In this document: positions 6,880-15,763 of the stretch, one piece after another
Numbering within the stretch: the stretch's first letter is position 1
Layout: each line of letters starts with the position of its first letter
DNA from: Lachnospiraceae bacterium
Lineage (GTDB): Bacteria > Bacillota > Clostridia > Lachnospirales > Lachnospiraceae
Reading direction: 5' to 3'
DNA: 64,000 bases
Assembly (NCBI GenBank): GCA_910575445.1
Contig: CAJTFW010000003.1
Coordinates: 1-64,000 of the forward strand
Program-made: the position numbers and the translations under genes
The notes under the pieces: generated by a model
The model's input: the letters and a program-made list of their open reading frames with translations, nothing else
The model's database searches: none
What the model was told of the DNA's origin: nothing

Positions 6880-8952
6880 ATGAACGTTTACACAACTGAC
6901 AGTATCCGCAACGTAGTCCTTTTAGGGCATGGTGGGAGTGGCAAGACAAGTCTTGTCGAAGCTATGGCATATGTATCCGGTCTGACCGGACGTATTGGGA
7001 AAGTGACCGATGGAACAACCATCAGTGACTATGATAAGGAAGAGATTAAACGCAAATTTTCCATCAATACTTCAGTCGTACCGATTATCTGGAAAGATAC
7101 AAAGATTAATGTGTTAGATACTCCCGGATTTTTTGACTTCGTAGGAGAAGTGGAGGAAGCGGTAGCAGCAGCAGACGCGGCGATTATCGTGGTATCCGGT
7201 AAGGCAGGAGTAGAAGTAGGGACGCAGAAAGCTTGGGAGCTCTGTGAGAAATATAAGCTGCCGAGAATGTTCTTTGTGTCCGATATGGACGTGGACAATG
7301 CTTCCTTCCGTGAAGTCGTAGAGACTCTGACTGAGATGTACGGCAAGAAGATTGCACCGTTCTATCAGCCAATTCGTGAGAATGAGAAGTTTGTAGGTTA
7401 CATAAATGTTATGAAGATGGCAGGCCGTCGTTTTACTGGTATTGGTGCTAGAGAAGACTGTGAGATTCCTGATTACTGTCGTCCGAACCTCGATATCTAC
7501 CGGGAAGCGATGATGGATGCTGTGGCAGAGACCAGTGAAGAATTTATGGAGCGGTATTTTGCCGGCGATGAATTCTCAGTGGGAGAGATTCGCGCAGCAA
7601 TGAAGATGAATGTAGAAGATGGCAGCATTATCCCGGTATCGATGGGATCTAGTATGGAGATTCGCAATATTCACAATATGTTAAATGATATTGTGGAGCT
7701 TTTGCCATCCCCGGATAAGAAAGAGTGTGCGGGCATCAACAACAAGACCAACGAAATCTTCCAGGCAGATTATAATTTCTCCAAAGCAAAATCCGCCTAT
7801 GTCTTTAAGACGATTGCAGACCCATTTATTGGAAAATATTCTCTGATTAAGGTGTGCTCTGGCGTTGTGAAGTCCGATGATGTGCTCTTTAACGCTTCTA
7901 CAGAGACTGAGGAGAAGTTGAATAAACTCTATGTAGTCAGAGGCAATAAGCCGATTGAAGTCAGCGAGCTTCATGCAGGCGATATCGGTGCTATCGGAAA
8001 AGCGAACTGCAAGACAGGCGATACCCTGTCTACCAAAGCAACTCCTATAGTCTTTGGCAAGACCGAGATATCCAAACCATATACTTATATGGCATACAAA
8101 GCAAAGAATAAAGGCGATGAAGACAAGATATCACAGGCACTTTCTAAGATGATGGATGAAGACTTAACGATTAAGGCAGTCAACGATTCTGAGAACCGCC
8201 AGACCCTTCTGTATGGTATGGGAGACCAGCATCTGTCTGTGATTGTCAGCACATTAGCGGAAAAATATAAAGTCGATGTAGAGCTTACAGAGCCCAAAGT
8301 GGCATTCCGTGAGACACTTCGCAAGAAATCCGACGTAGAGTATAAATATAAAAAGCAGTCCGGCGGACATGGACAGTATGGCCATGTGAAGATGACATTT
8401 GAGCCATCTGGAGATTTGGAGAGCGCATATGTATTTGACCAGATTGTTGTCGGCGGTGCAGTGCCAAAGAACTATTTCCCGGCAGTGGAAAAAGGCGTGC
8501 AGGAATCCGTGCTGAAGGGACCTTTAGCTGGATATCCGGTAGTAGGTGTCAAGGCGGTACTCTATGATGGATCTTATCATCCAGTGGACTCTTCTGAGAT
8601 GGCATTTAAGACCGCAGCGATTCAGGCATTTAAGAAGGGCTTTATGGAGGCTTCTCCAATTCTCTTAGAGCCGATTGTGACTATGACCGTATTAGTACCA
8701 GATAAATATACAGGCGATGTAATGGGCGACCTAAATAAGAGAAGAGGCCGTGTGCTTGGAATGAATCCGGCAGGCTCTGGAAAGACCGAAGTTGTGGCAG
8801 ATGTACCGATGATGGAGATTTTCCGGTATAATACAGACCTTCGCTCGATGACAGGCGGAAGCGGTGTATACTCTTATGAGTTTGCACGCTATGAGCAGGC
8901 TCCATCTGACGTCCAGGAGAAAGAGGTGGCAGCACGGGCAGCCGAAAACTAA
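6880..8952 (+). CDS. EF-G-like translational GTPase (EF-G2 type)
   Basis: The 690-residue protein has all EF-G domains: a GTPase domain with GHGGSGKT (16-23) and DTPGFFDF, then domains II-V with the HGQYGHVK segment of domain IV. It departs from housekeeping EF-G in its nucleotide-binding motifs: the P-loop is GHGGSGKT rather than AHxDxGKT, the switch I RGITI segment is absent, and the NKMD motif reads SDMD. It therefore belongs to the EF-G-like (FusA2) group, whose role is not settled. ATG 6880 follows GGAGGAG. It is flanked by its own promoter and a strong terminator. Confidence 0.9.
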   Translation: MNVYTTDSIRNVVLLGHGGSGKTSLVEAMAYVSGLTGRIGKVTDGTTISDYDKEEIKRKFSINTSVVPIIWKDTKINVLDTPGFFDFVGEVEEAVAAADAAIIVVSGKAGVEVGTQKAWELCEKYKLPRMFFVSDMDVDNASFREVVETLTEMYGKKIAPFYQPIRENEKFVGYINVMKMAGRRFTGIGAREDCEIPDYCRPNLDIYREAMMDAVAETSEEFMERYFAGDEFSVGEIRAAMKMNVEDGSIIPVSMGSSMEIRNIHNMLNDIVELLPSPDKKECAGINNKTNEIFQADYNFSKAKSAYVFKTIADPFIGKYSLIKVCSGVVKSDDVLFNASTETEEKLNKLYVVRGNKPIEVSELHAGDIGAIGKANCKTGDTLSTKATPIVFGKTEISKPYTYMAYKAKNKGDEDKISQALSKMMDEDLTIKAVNDSENRQTLLYGMGDQHLSVIVSTLAEKYKVDVELTEPKVAFRETLRKKSDVEYKYKKQSGGHGQYGHVKMTFEPSGDLESAYVFDQIVVGGAVPKNYFPAVEKGVQESVLKGPLAGYPVVGVKAVLYDGSYHPVDSSEMAFKTAAIQAFKKGFMEASPILLEPIVTMTVLVPDKYTGDVMGDLNKRRGRVLGMNPAGSGKTEVVADVPMMEIFRYNTDLRSMTGGSGVYSYEFARYEQAPSDVQEKEVAARAAEN

Positions 8953-8994
8953 AGAAAACGCACAGCATAATATTTTGATACAAGCGACAAAAAG

Positions 8995-9047
8995 GGGGAT
9001 GTCGCGATATGGGACTTCCGGTCCCATATCGCAGCATCCCCTTTTTT
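8995..9047 (+). terminator. Rho-independent terminator after the EF-G-like gene
   Basis: Outer 7-bp arms (8995-9001 with 9035-9041) and a 12-bp inner stem (9004-9015 with 9021-9032) are followed by six T. Confidence 0.95.
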
Positions 9048-9108
9048 AGGTAGTGTGTTAAGAAATTGTTAAGAGATGGGCAGTCTGTGAGGGAGAGGAG
9101 AGTAAGAT

Positions 9109-10365
9109 ATGAAAAAGACAATGCAAAAGTATGTGGGAGTTTGTCTAGAAAGGGCCTGGCTTTTGGGAAAATGGCTGGTATTAGCCGGAGTGACAGGAGT
9201 AAGCCTTGGGTTTTTGGGGGGATTGTTTGCAAAAAGTATTACCACAGTGACGCAGATAAGGGAAAGTGTGCCCTGGATGATGTATCTGCTGCCAGTGGCA
9301 GGAATTGTGATTGTGGGGCTGTATCAGATGGACCCTTATAAGACAGGGACAAATCGAGTGCTTGAAGGGATTCAGTCAGGGGTATATATTCCACTTCGGA
9401 CAGCGCCTTTGATAGTATTGTCTACCGTGATTACACATGCTTTTGGCGCTTCAGCAGGACGTGAGGGAGCCGCTCTTCAGTTAGGAGGAAGTATCGGGGG
9501 GACATTTGGAAAATGGCTTAAGATGGATGAATACGACCATAAGCTTATGATTATGTGTGGGATGAGTGCGGGCTTTTCGGCACTTTTTGGAACGCCTTTG
9601 ACGGCTACGATTTTTGCAATGGAAGTGGTGAGTGTAGGAATTATGCAGTATGCGGCATTGGTTCCTTGTTGTGTGGGAGCACTTAGCGCAAAATGGGTAG
9701 CAGAACTTTTGGGGGTATATGGAGAACGCTTTGCAGTGCCAGCAGGGGTGGTCTTTGATATAAAAAATGGAGGACTTACGATTCTTTTGGCAGTGTGTTG
9801 TGCAGGAGTTAGTATTTTATTCTGTATGGTACTACACCAAACAGAACATCTGTATAAAAAATGGATTCCCAATGAGTGGGCCAGGATTGTGGCAGGGGGA
9901 TGTTTTGTTATTTTATTAACGAAGATTTTGGGGACGACGGATTATCTAGGAGCCGGAATGGATGTGATTGAGTTAGCGATTGAGGGAAAGGTGATGGCAG
10001 CGGCTTTTCTTCTAAAGATGGTGTTTACGGCGATATCTTTGGGGAGTGGATTTCGAGGTGGTGAGATTGTGCCTACACTTTTTGTAGGGGCAACCTTTGG
10101 GTGTCTGTTTGGACAGGTGACAGGGTTATCCCCTTCACTGGCAGCAGCATGCGGGATGACATCGGTTTTTTGCGGAGTGACAAATTGCCCGATTTCTTCA
10201 CTGCTTTTAAGTTTTGAATTGTTTGGGTTTAAGTGTATGCCATTTTTCTTAATTTCGGTGTGCATTAGTTATTTGGAGTCAGGATATTATGGACTGTATC
10301 ACAGCCAGAAGATATTATATTCCAAGACGAAGTTAGAGTATATTAATACGCGTACGAAAGAGTGA
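9109..10365 (+). CDS. CLC-family anion channel/antiporter, possibly CLC-F type
   Basis: A 418-residue membrane protein with the CLC fold: about ten hydrophobic helices, the helix-N motif GREGAALQLGGS, FRGGEIVPTLFVGATFG, and a C-terminal helix GMTSVFCGVTNCPISSLLLSFELFG. Canonical CLCs have GREGP; replacement of Pro by a small residue and the FCGVTNCP segment resemble the fluoride-exporting CLC-F clade, so fluoride/proton exchange is my inference. No fluoride riboswitch consensus is visible in the 60 nt upstream. ATG 9109 follows GGAGAGGAG. The gene stands alone. Confidence 0.88.
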   Translation: MKKTMQKYVGVCLERAWLLGKWLVLAGVTGVSLGFLGGLFAKSITTVTQIRESVPWMMYLLPVAGIVIVGLYQMDPYKTGTNRVLEGIQSGVYIPLRTAPLIVLSTVITHAFGASAGREGAALQLGGSIGGTFGKWLKMDEYDHKLMIMCGMSAGFSALFGTPLTATIFAMEVVSVGIMQYAALVPCCVGALSAKWVAELLGVYGERFAVPAGVVFDIKNGGLTILLAVCCAGVSILFCMVLHQTEHLYKKWIPNEWARIVAGGCFVILLTKILGTTDYLGAGMDVIELAIEGKVMAAAFLLKMVFTAISLGSGFRGGEIVPTLFVGATFGCLFGQVTGLSPSLAAACGMTSVFCGVTNCPISSLLLSFELFGFKCMPFFLISVCISYLESGYYGLYHSQKILYSKTKLEYINTRTKE

Positions 10366-10504
10366 GGATGGTGCTTTTTCACTACGCTAGGTTTCGATAT
10401 AAACAAAATGAGGTGGTGTTAGGGATGCTAGAACGAGAGGACAGTGGGTTTCCAAAAATATTGTATTTTCAATAAAAATAATGCATAATAGGACTAGGTG
10501 AGCA

Positions 10505-10807
10505 AACTGGAACATTGGCCGGATTATTGTGGAGTATGAGCAGCAAAGCCAGCTGCGCGCAGAGTATGGAAAAGGCTTTTCGCGCTCCAATCTTCAAAAT
10601 ATGAGGGCGTTCTATCTGGCGTATGAAAAATGCCAGACACCGTCTGGCAAATTGGCCTAGTCCCATTATTGCGAGCTTTTGACAATTTCCGATGAAGGCA
10701 AGCGCAGTTTTTATGAAAAAGAGGCTGTCAATTCCGGCTGGTCGGTACGGGAGCTGAAACGGCAGATTGAAATATTATCCAAAGCAAGCCGGATTCATTT
10801 GCCATAA
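10505..10807 (+). pseudogene. Remnant of a DUF1016/YhcG PDDEXK nuclease-family gene
   Basis: One frame reads IVEYEQQSQLRAEYGKG, then FSRSNLQNMRAFYLAYEK and SHYCELLTISDEGKRSFYEK up to VRELKRQI, all typical of the N-terminal domain of YhcG-like proteins. A TAG at 10658-10660 stands where the family has Trp (GKLSWSHY), so it is a nonsense mutation of TGG. The segment that normally separates two YGKG motifs is missing, as expected for a deletion between short direct repeats. The start and the C-terminal nuclease domain are absent. The rest of 10366-10842 holds no gene that I can support. Confidence 0.85.
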
Positions 10808-10842
10808 TGCCGTAAAACCTCGTCCACGGCTTCGGCAAGCTT

Positions 10843-12165
10843 TCAATCAGAGGGATATATATAACGTCTGCTCATAGCACTTACAATCCCGAAATAGCAA
10901 ATATAAAAAAACACAATACACGCCCCAAACTCACCAGTTAATTTGAGCAGAATATTATTCAAAGAAGCTGGCAATATTAAGTTCATTTTTCCATTCAGTA
11001 ACGGTATGCAGAATAAAATAATCAATAAAGCCATTATCATTGGAGAGGACAATTTAATTGCTATCTGCTGATTCACAAGTCTTGCTATCTGCTTATCGCT
11101 TTTTCCCATACAGCGCATTATCTGATTGCTTTTTGAATTTTGCCTAATCTCTATAATCTGCTGTAAAGATAATATCGAAAAATAAATAACCAGAAACACG
11201 ATACAGATACTTATTTGTGACGTTCCCATCCACTGACGCATAGCCGTATCAAAAAGCTGAAATTCCGGCTGCAATATCAGTATTCCAGTTACAAAAGAAG
11301 CCCCAGAAAACAAAAAGCATATGCAAAAAACAGCATTAACTATAGCAGCCGTTTTGAAATTTGATGTTACATTTGCCGTAATATATAGCCTGTCTTTTTG
11401 ATATATCTTAACGGATTTCATTTGCCTGTACGCATATAAATAGCCAAATGCCCATTTGTAAAAAGCAAAAACAGATATTAGCAAAGGAATTGCTGTAACA
11501 GATATGGGATAAACAATGTAAACTTCCGGCAAAAAAACAATGCCACAAATGCAGCAAATGAAGCACACAAAGCACAAGAAGAAAATAATGCCCCATTTTT
11601 TATAGTTCCCTATATTTTTTACGCCTTGATTGCGGTTTCTTTCATACATCAGCTCCCTTATTTGCAGCTTGTCTAAGCGCTGCTTCAATCGAAAAGAACA
11701 CACGGTTTCAATAAAGCAAAAAAACAGAAACGTATATAACATACTTTTGCCATAAAGGAATCCGCAATGTTTCATTTCGTGCAATGGCTCATGGAAATAC
11801 CAAAACCCATATATGAAAAAACCTATTGTTGTTCCTGCTATATAACAGCAAAATCCAATCAACAGGACTTCGCATAGGAACAGCCGGGTTAATCTCTTTT
11901 TTCCCATACCCAATAATAAATAACTTGCAAACTCTTTTGCCCGCTGCTTTAGCAGAAAAAAGTCTATATATCCAACTAAAACTATCTGAATAGCTGCTAT
12001 CAGCAATGGCAGAGAAATCACTTGAAAACCGGCTGATTCTCCTATAATGGTTATACAATTAGATACTTCTATAATCGCCAAAAGCACGGTCATGGTAACA
12101 ACATATAAAAGATAATTTATAAAAGACCGCTTGGCATTACGGATTGACAACTTCAAGTACATCAT
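10843..12165 (-). CDS. FtsX-like ABC transporter permease
   Basis: A 440-residue protein with about ten membrane helices in the FtsX arrangement: an N-terminal helix preceded by the typical LSIRNAKRSF, three helices forming the first unit, an intermediate region, and a repeated C-terminal bundle. With the ATPase encoded just upstream (29-nt overlap) it would form an exporter or resistance transporter of the MacB/BceAB type; antimicrobial-peptide resistance is the usual role, but the substrate here is unknown. ATG 12165 follows GGGAG. Both genes run against their neighbours. Confidence 0.85.
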   Translation of the reverse strand: MMYLKLSIRNAKRSFINYLLYVVTMTVLLAIIEVSNCITIIGESAGFQVISLPLLIAAIQIVLVGYIDFFLLKQRAKEFASYLLLGMGKKRLTRLFLCEVLLIGFCCYIAGTTIGFFIYGFWYFHEPLHEMKHCGFLYGKSMLYTFLFFCFIETVCSFRLKQRLDKLQIRELMYERNRNQGVKNIGNYKKWGIIFFLCFVCFICCICGIVFLPEVYIVYPISVTAIPLLISVFAFYKWAFGYLYAYRQMKSVKIYQKDRLYITANVTSNFKTAAIVNAVFCICFLFSGASFVTGILILQPEFQLFDTAMRQWMGTSQISICIVFLVIYFSILSLQQIIEIRQNSKSNQIMRCMGKSDKQIARLVNQQIAIKLSSPMIMALLIILFCIPLLNGKMNLILPASLNNILLKLTGEFGACIVFFYICYFGIVSAMSRRYIYPSD

Positions 12166-13231
12166 GGCTTTCTCCCTCTATCCATTCTATTTTCTTCAAA
12201 ATATCTGCGAAAAAGGTCTGTTTGTTTTCCTGTTTCCGATTTAAGGCAGCTTTTATTTCGCCGTCTTTCATAAACAAAATTCTGTCACAACAGCTGGCTG
12301 CCATGACATCATGTGTGACCATCAATATGGTTGCGCTGTACTCTCTGCAAAGCATAGCAAGGGTGTCTAAAAGCTGTCTGGCAGCGTGGGAATCTAATGC
12401 CCCAGTAGGCTCGTCCGCAAGTATAATATCTGGATTTACCACAATAGCACGGGCGCAGGCGCAGCGTTGCCGTTGCCCTCCCGATACCTCATATGGAAAT
12501 TTATCTAATATTGCTGATATATCCAATTTTTCAGACAAACTTTGAATCGTTGGACGAATGCTTTCTTTGGAAACCTCTTTAATTGTCAAAGCAAGCGCAA
12601 TATTTTCATAGATAGTCAAAGTTTCAAGTAAATTGTATTCTTGGAAAACAAAACCTAAATGTCTGCGGCGAAATTCTGCGGTGGCTTCGTCTGGTATATC
12701 CACTATATTCTGTCCGCTTATTCGTATCGTTCCATTTGTGGGCTTGTCTATTGTGGCTATTAAATTAAGCAATGTTGTTTTCCCAGAACCGGAAGCCCCC
12801 ATAATTCCAACAAAGCTGCCGCGTGGTATCTGAAAACTCACATCATTTACAGCTAATACTGAATTATTTTCTGTTTCATAGAGTTTGGAAACATTTTCAA
12901 CTTCCAAAACATTTTCGGGGGTTATATCATTTTCTTTTGATTCCCATTTATCATGTCCTAACCAATTTGTAATCACGTCCATAAGTACCTCATCTGCTTT
13001 TTCTTTCAATTTTTCTTCTGCAATGCACTCGCCCGCAAATAGTTCATTCAAAGTAACGTCTAAAAGAGTGCATAAAGGCATAAACAAAGACAAATCCGGC
13101 ATAGACCGTCCTGTTTCCCATTTTGAAATAGCCTTATCGGTTATTTCCAGTTTTTCTGCTAACTGGCTTTGCGTCCAGCCTTTTGCTTTCCGGCGTTCGG
13201 AAATAAAAGCTCCAATCTTAATTTGATTCAT
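12137..13231 (-). CDS. Fusion of XRE helix-turn-helix and ABC transporter ATPase
   Basis: The N-terminal 65 residues form an XRE-type DNA-binding domain (WTQSQLAEKLEITDKAISKWETGRSMPD). After a linker of about 40 residues follows a complete ABC ATPase: Walker A GASGSGKT (about 145-152), signature SGGQRQR (about 250), Walker B DIILADE (about 268). LolD/BceA-type ATPases are usually about 225-255 residues without a DNA-binding domain. The downstream permease overlaps it. The fusion suggests that the transporter ATPase also controls its own promoter. ATG 13231 (8 nt from AGGAGG) or 13234 is the start. Confidence 0.9.
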   Translation of the reverse strand: MNQIKIGAFISERRKAKGWTQSQLAEKLEITDKAISKWETGRSMPDLSLFMPLCTLLDVTLNELFAGECIAEEKLKEKADEVLMDVITNWLGHDKWESKENDITPENVLEVENVSKLYETENNSVLAVNDVSFQIPRGSFVGIMGASGSGKTTLLNLIATIDKPTNGTIRISGQNIVDIPDEATAEFRRRHLGFVFQEYNLLETLTIYENIALALTIKEVSKESIRPTIQSLSEKLDISAILDKFPYEVSGGQRQRCACARAIVVNPDIILADEPTGALDSHAARQLLDTLAMLCREYSATILMVTHDVMAASCCDRILFMKDGEIKAALNRKQENKQTFFADILKKIEWIEGESHDVLEVVNP

Positions 13232-13286
13232 CATTCAGCCCTCCTGCTTGCGGTAAATTATATAAATCCGGCATAAAAATGAACAC

Positions 13287-13330
13287 CTACCAACGGTAGA
13301 GTTGGAGAAAATGGGGCTTTTTAACTCTAC
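13287..13330 (-). promoter_or_regulatory. Inverted repeat at the HTH-ABC promoter, candidate operator
   Basis: An 8-bp perfect inverted repeat (13296-13303 with 13323-13330) and an overlapping CTACC/GGTAG palindrome (13287-13299) lie just downstream of a TATACT -10 element on the minus strand (13340-13335), so they cover the predicted start site. This is where an autoregulatory XRE domain would bind. The -35 element is weak. Confidence 0.55.
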
Positions 13331-13605
13331 TGATAGTATAATTCTGAACGGAATTTGACGAAATATAAAGAAATATGTACATTCAGATTATATCATTCTG
13401 CTATCTCTAAATCTATCTTATTTGTAATATTCAAAATGCCTTATGGAGTTGTGGGAAAGCTGTCCTTTAGCTTTTCCATGTTCTGTGAACGGACTTTTCC
13501 ATGACGGAATAGCAAGTTATACACATTTCCACGGTGCTTGTCTTTTGCTCTTTGGTTTGGAATAGTGTGGTGCTGGCGGTCTATCTCTTGTTTTCGGTTG
13601 TTTGC

Positions 13606-13989
13606 TTCTTTACCGTACATGAGCATTATGTGGACGATGGGAGCAGAATAGCATTTATACATGTCGGCAATGAGAGTATACCAGCAGGAGCAGTTGAGCT
13701 GAAATGTTTGGTATTGCGTGGAAGCAATAAAACTTATGACAGCTTATCATCATGTTATCCCTACGAAAAGTATGCATTTACAAAGTTGAGATCTGTGTAT
13801 CGGCAGCGTACAGGAAAAGAACTATTGGAGGCAGATTTTATTTCGTTTGGCTTAATGGACGACGATGGAATGCTTACAAATGCAGGAGCTTTAATTAAGA
13901 AAATGAAAAGTGCAAATTTCATAGAATTTGTTTCTGGATATGGAAAAGGTAAATATAGATTTAAAGAATCAAGCGATGAAATAGATTAA
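13606..13989 (+). pseudogene. Remnant of an AlbA_2-type ATP-binding transcriptional regulator
   Basis: From about 13606 the frame reads HEHYVDDGSRIAFIHVGNES, then YEKYAFTKLRSVYRQRTGKE and FISFGLMDDDGMLTNAGAL. These match the middle of Schlafen/AlbA_2-domain ATP-binding regulators. The N-terminal AlbA_2 core is missing and the long C-terminal region is replaced by about 30 residues resembling the final winged-helix end. The protein is therefore cut down at both ends. The upstream 13341-13605 contains no recognisable gene. The open frame from 13534 (151 codons) could still be translated, but has no ribosome site. Confidence 0.7.
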
Positions 13990-13995
13990 AAAATC

Positions 13996-14024
13996 TTTTT
14001 GTCCACAGAAAAGTATGCTATAAT
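13996..14024 (+). promoter_or_regulatory. Extended -10 promoter of the DHH phosphoesterase gene
   Basis: TATAAT at 14019-14024 is preceded by TGC, an extended -10 element, with a weak -35 (TTTTTG, 13996-14001) at 17 nt. The gene starts 40 nt further on. Confidence 0.65.
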
Positions 14025-14063
14025 TCTTCTATCATATATTCACTAAAGGGAACGGAGAGTAAG

Positions 14064-15689
14064 ATGAAACTTCAGGAATTATTAAATGAGAATTTTAGTA
14101 ACATTGTGATTCAATGCCACAACGCACCAGATGCAGATGCGCTGGCCAGTGGCTATGCTGTCTATTGTTATCTAAAACAGCATGGAAAAAGGGTGCGGAT
14201 GATTTACAGCAGCCCCAAAGACAGTGAAATACATATTCAGAAAAGTAATCTTTTGCTAATGATAAAAGACTTAGAGATTCCAATAGAATATGTATCAAGT
14301 CTGGAGGAGGAACCGGACCTTTTGCTGCTGGTGGATTGCCAGTACAAAGAGAAAAATGTACGGGAATTTTGTGGCAAGACGATGGCGGTGATTGACCATC
14401 ATAGAGTCAATCGTCCAGAAAACCTTCCTAAGATGCAGGAGATTCGGGATGGATATGGTTCTTGCTCGACCATTATCTGGGATATGCTTTTGGAGGCTGA
14501 TGCAGACCTTGGGAAGGACCCAAAAGTTGCAACGGCTCTTTACTATGGGCTGTATACCGATACAACAGAGTTAGAAGAACTTTGCCATCCAAAAGATATG
14601 GATTTGGTTGATGCGGTAAGATTTTGCTGTAATGATGATATGCTGTTTCAGTGGAAATGTCATAACCTGGCGCTTTTGGAGATGAAGAGTGCCGGGCAGG
14701 CGTTGTCGGATTATGACTATTATAAAGAAGAACAGTTTGCGATTATGGAGATGGTAGGAGAACAAGGAAAATATCTGGACCAGAACCTGCTTGGAGTTGT
14801 CAGTGACCTTTTGATTCGGGTGGATGGTGTAGATGCCTGTATCGCTTTTTGTGAACAGGAAGATTGCTTTCGACTTTCGATTCGTACGTGTACCAGAGAG
14901 GTTTTAGCCGTAGATTTGATTCGCTTTGTAACATCTGGACTTGGAGGAGGCGGAGGGCGCTCTAAGAGAAAGGCGGGCGGCTCTTTAGAGAAAGAGAAGT
15001 TGATTGCACTGTATCAGTCGTGGTATGGTTATCTGCCAACGAATGAAAAGCAAGTGCGGGATTTGGTGCATCATTTATTGGCGGACAGAATGAAGGATTA
15101 TTATAAGAGCCAGGAAGTCTTTTATTCCGGCAGAGAAGAGACTGTTCAGAAAATTCGATTGCCAGAGATGCAGATATATGAGAAGCGGACAGATATTGTA
15201 CTTGGATATATACCAGCAGCAAAACTCTATCCAGAAGGAACGGTAATAAAGGTTCGAACACTAGAAGGGGATGCCGTGGAGAAGATAGAGGAAGATACTT
15301 ATCTGCTCTTTGGAGTGGAAGGAGAACCTTACACCAATCGCAAAAGTTTCTTTGAAAAACAGTATGTGACTTGTGAAAAATCCTATCAATTTTCCACGGA
15401 ATATCCGCCTCGTATCACAGCTGCAGATAGAGGAGACGGGAGTGGGGTGCAAGAGCCGATTTCTTTAGAGATGCTGCAAAGTCTTGTCAGCACTTGTTCG
15501 CCAAAAGCAGGACATAAGATTTTTGCAAGACCGCTTACTTGTCGTGCGAAAGTGTTCTCTCCCTATCGGGAAGATTATCTGCTAGGAGAACCCGGAGACT
15601 ATCTGGTGGCCAATGCGCAGACACCGAAGAAAGTGCATATCGTCAAAAAAGATATCTTTCCTAAACTATATGAGAGAAAACAAGTGTAA
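14064..15689 (+). CDS. DHH-family phosphoesterase with a long C-terminal extension
   Basis: Residues 1-320 are a DHH/DHHA1 enzyme of the NrnA type, which degrades nanoRNA, cyclic dinucleotide products or pAp: HNAPDADALASG (19-30), the LLLVDCQY strand, VIDHH (the DHH signature) and the DHHA1 glycine motif GLGGGGGRSKRKAGG. Metal-binding residues are present. The protein is 541 residues, about 220 longer than NrnA; the extension contains a region ending PGDYLVANAQTPKKVHIVKK that I do not recognise with certainty. ATG 14064 follows ACGGAGAG. The exact substrate is unknown. Confidence 0.88.
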   Translation: MKLQELLNENFSNIVIQCHNAPDADALASGYAVYCYLKQHGKRVRMIYSSPKDSEIHIQKSNLLLMIKDLEIPIEYVSSLEEEPDLLLLVDCQYKEKNVREFCGKTMAVIDHHRVNRPENLPKMQEIRDGYGSCSTIIWDMLLEADADLGKDPKVATALYYGLYTDTTELEELCHPKDMDLVDAVRFCCNDDMLFQWKCHNLALLEMKSAGQALSDYDYYKEEQFAIMEMVGEQGKYLDQNLLGVVSDLLIRVDGVDACIAFCEQEDCFRLSIRTCTREVLAVDLIRFVTSGLGGGGGRSKRKAGGSLEKEKLIALYQSWYGYLPTNEKQVRDLVHHLLADRMKDYYKSQEVFYSGREETVQKIRLPEMQIYEKRTDIVLGYIPAAKLYPEGTVIKVRTLEGDAVEKIEEDTYLLFGVEGEPYTNRKSFFEKQYVTCEKSYQFSTEYPPRITAADRGDGSGVQEPISLEMLQSLVSTCSPKAGHKIFARPLTCRAKVFSPYREDYLLGEPGDYLVANAQTPKKVHIVKKDIFPKLYERKQV

Positions 15690-15696
15690 ATACAAA

Positions 15697-15721
15697 GAGG
15701 AGCTGCCAGTGGCAGCTCCTC
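15697..15721. terminator. Bidirectional terminator between convergent genes
   Basis: Perfect 11-bp arms (15697-15707 and 15711-15721) with a three-base loop are followed by a T-rich tail on both strands. It serves the DHH gene and the converging nhaC-like gene. Confidence 0.9.
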
Positions 15722-15763
15722 TTCTCTTATTTTATAGCAAAATCCAATGTTTTTAAACTCTAG

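Noticed and set aside
9048-9108. Fluoride (crcB) riboswitch before the CLC gene
   Set aside because: The conserved core bases are not present.
13441-13662. 73-codon frame on the minus strand (basic, Arg/Lys/His-rich)
   Set aside because: No ribosome site or recognised family, and it overlaps the AlbA_2-type remnant on the other strand.
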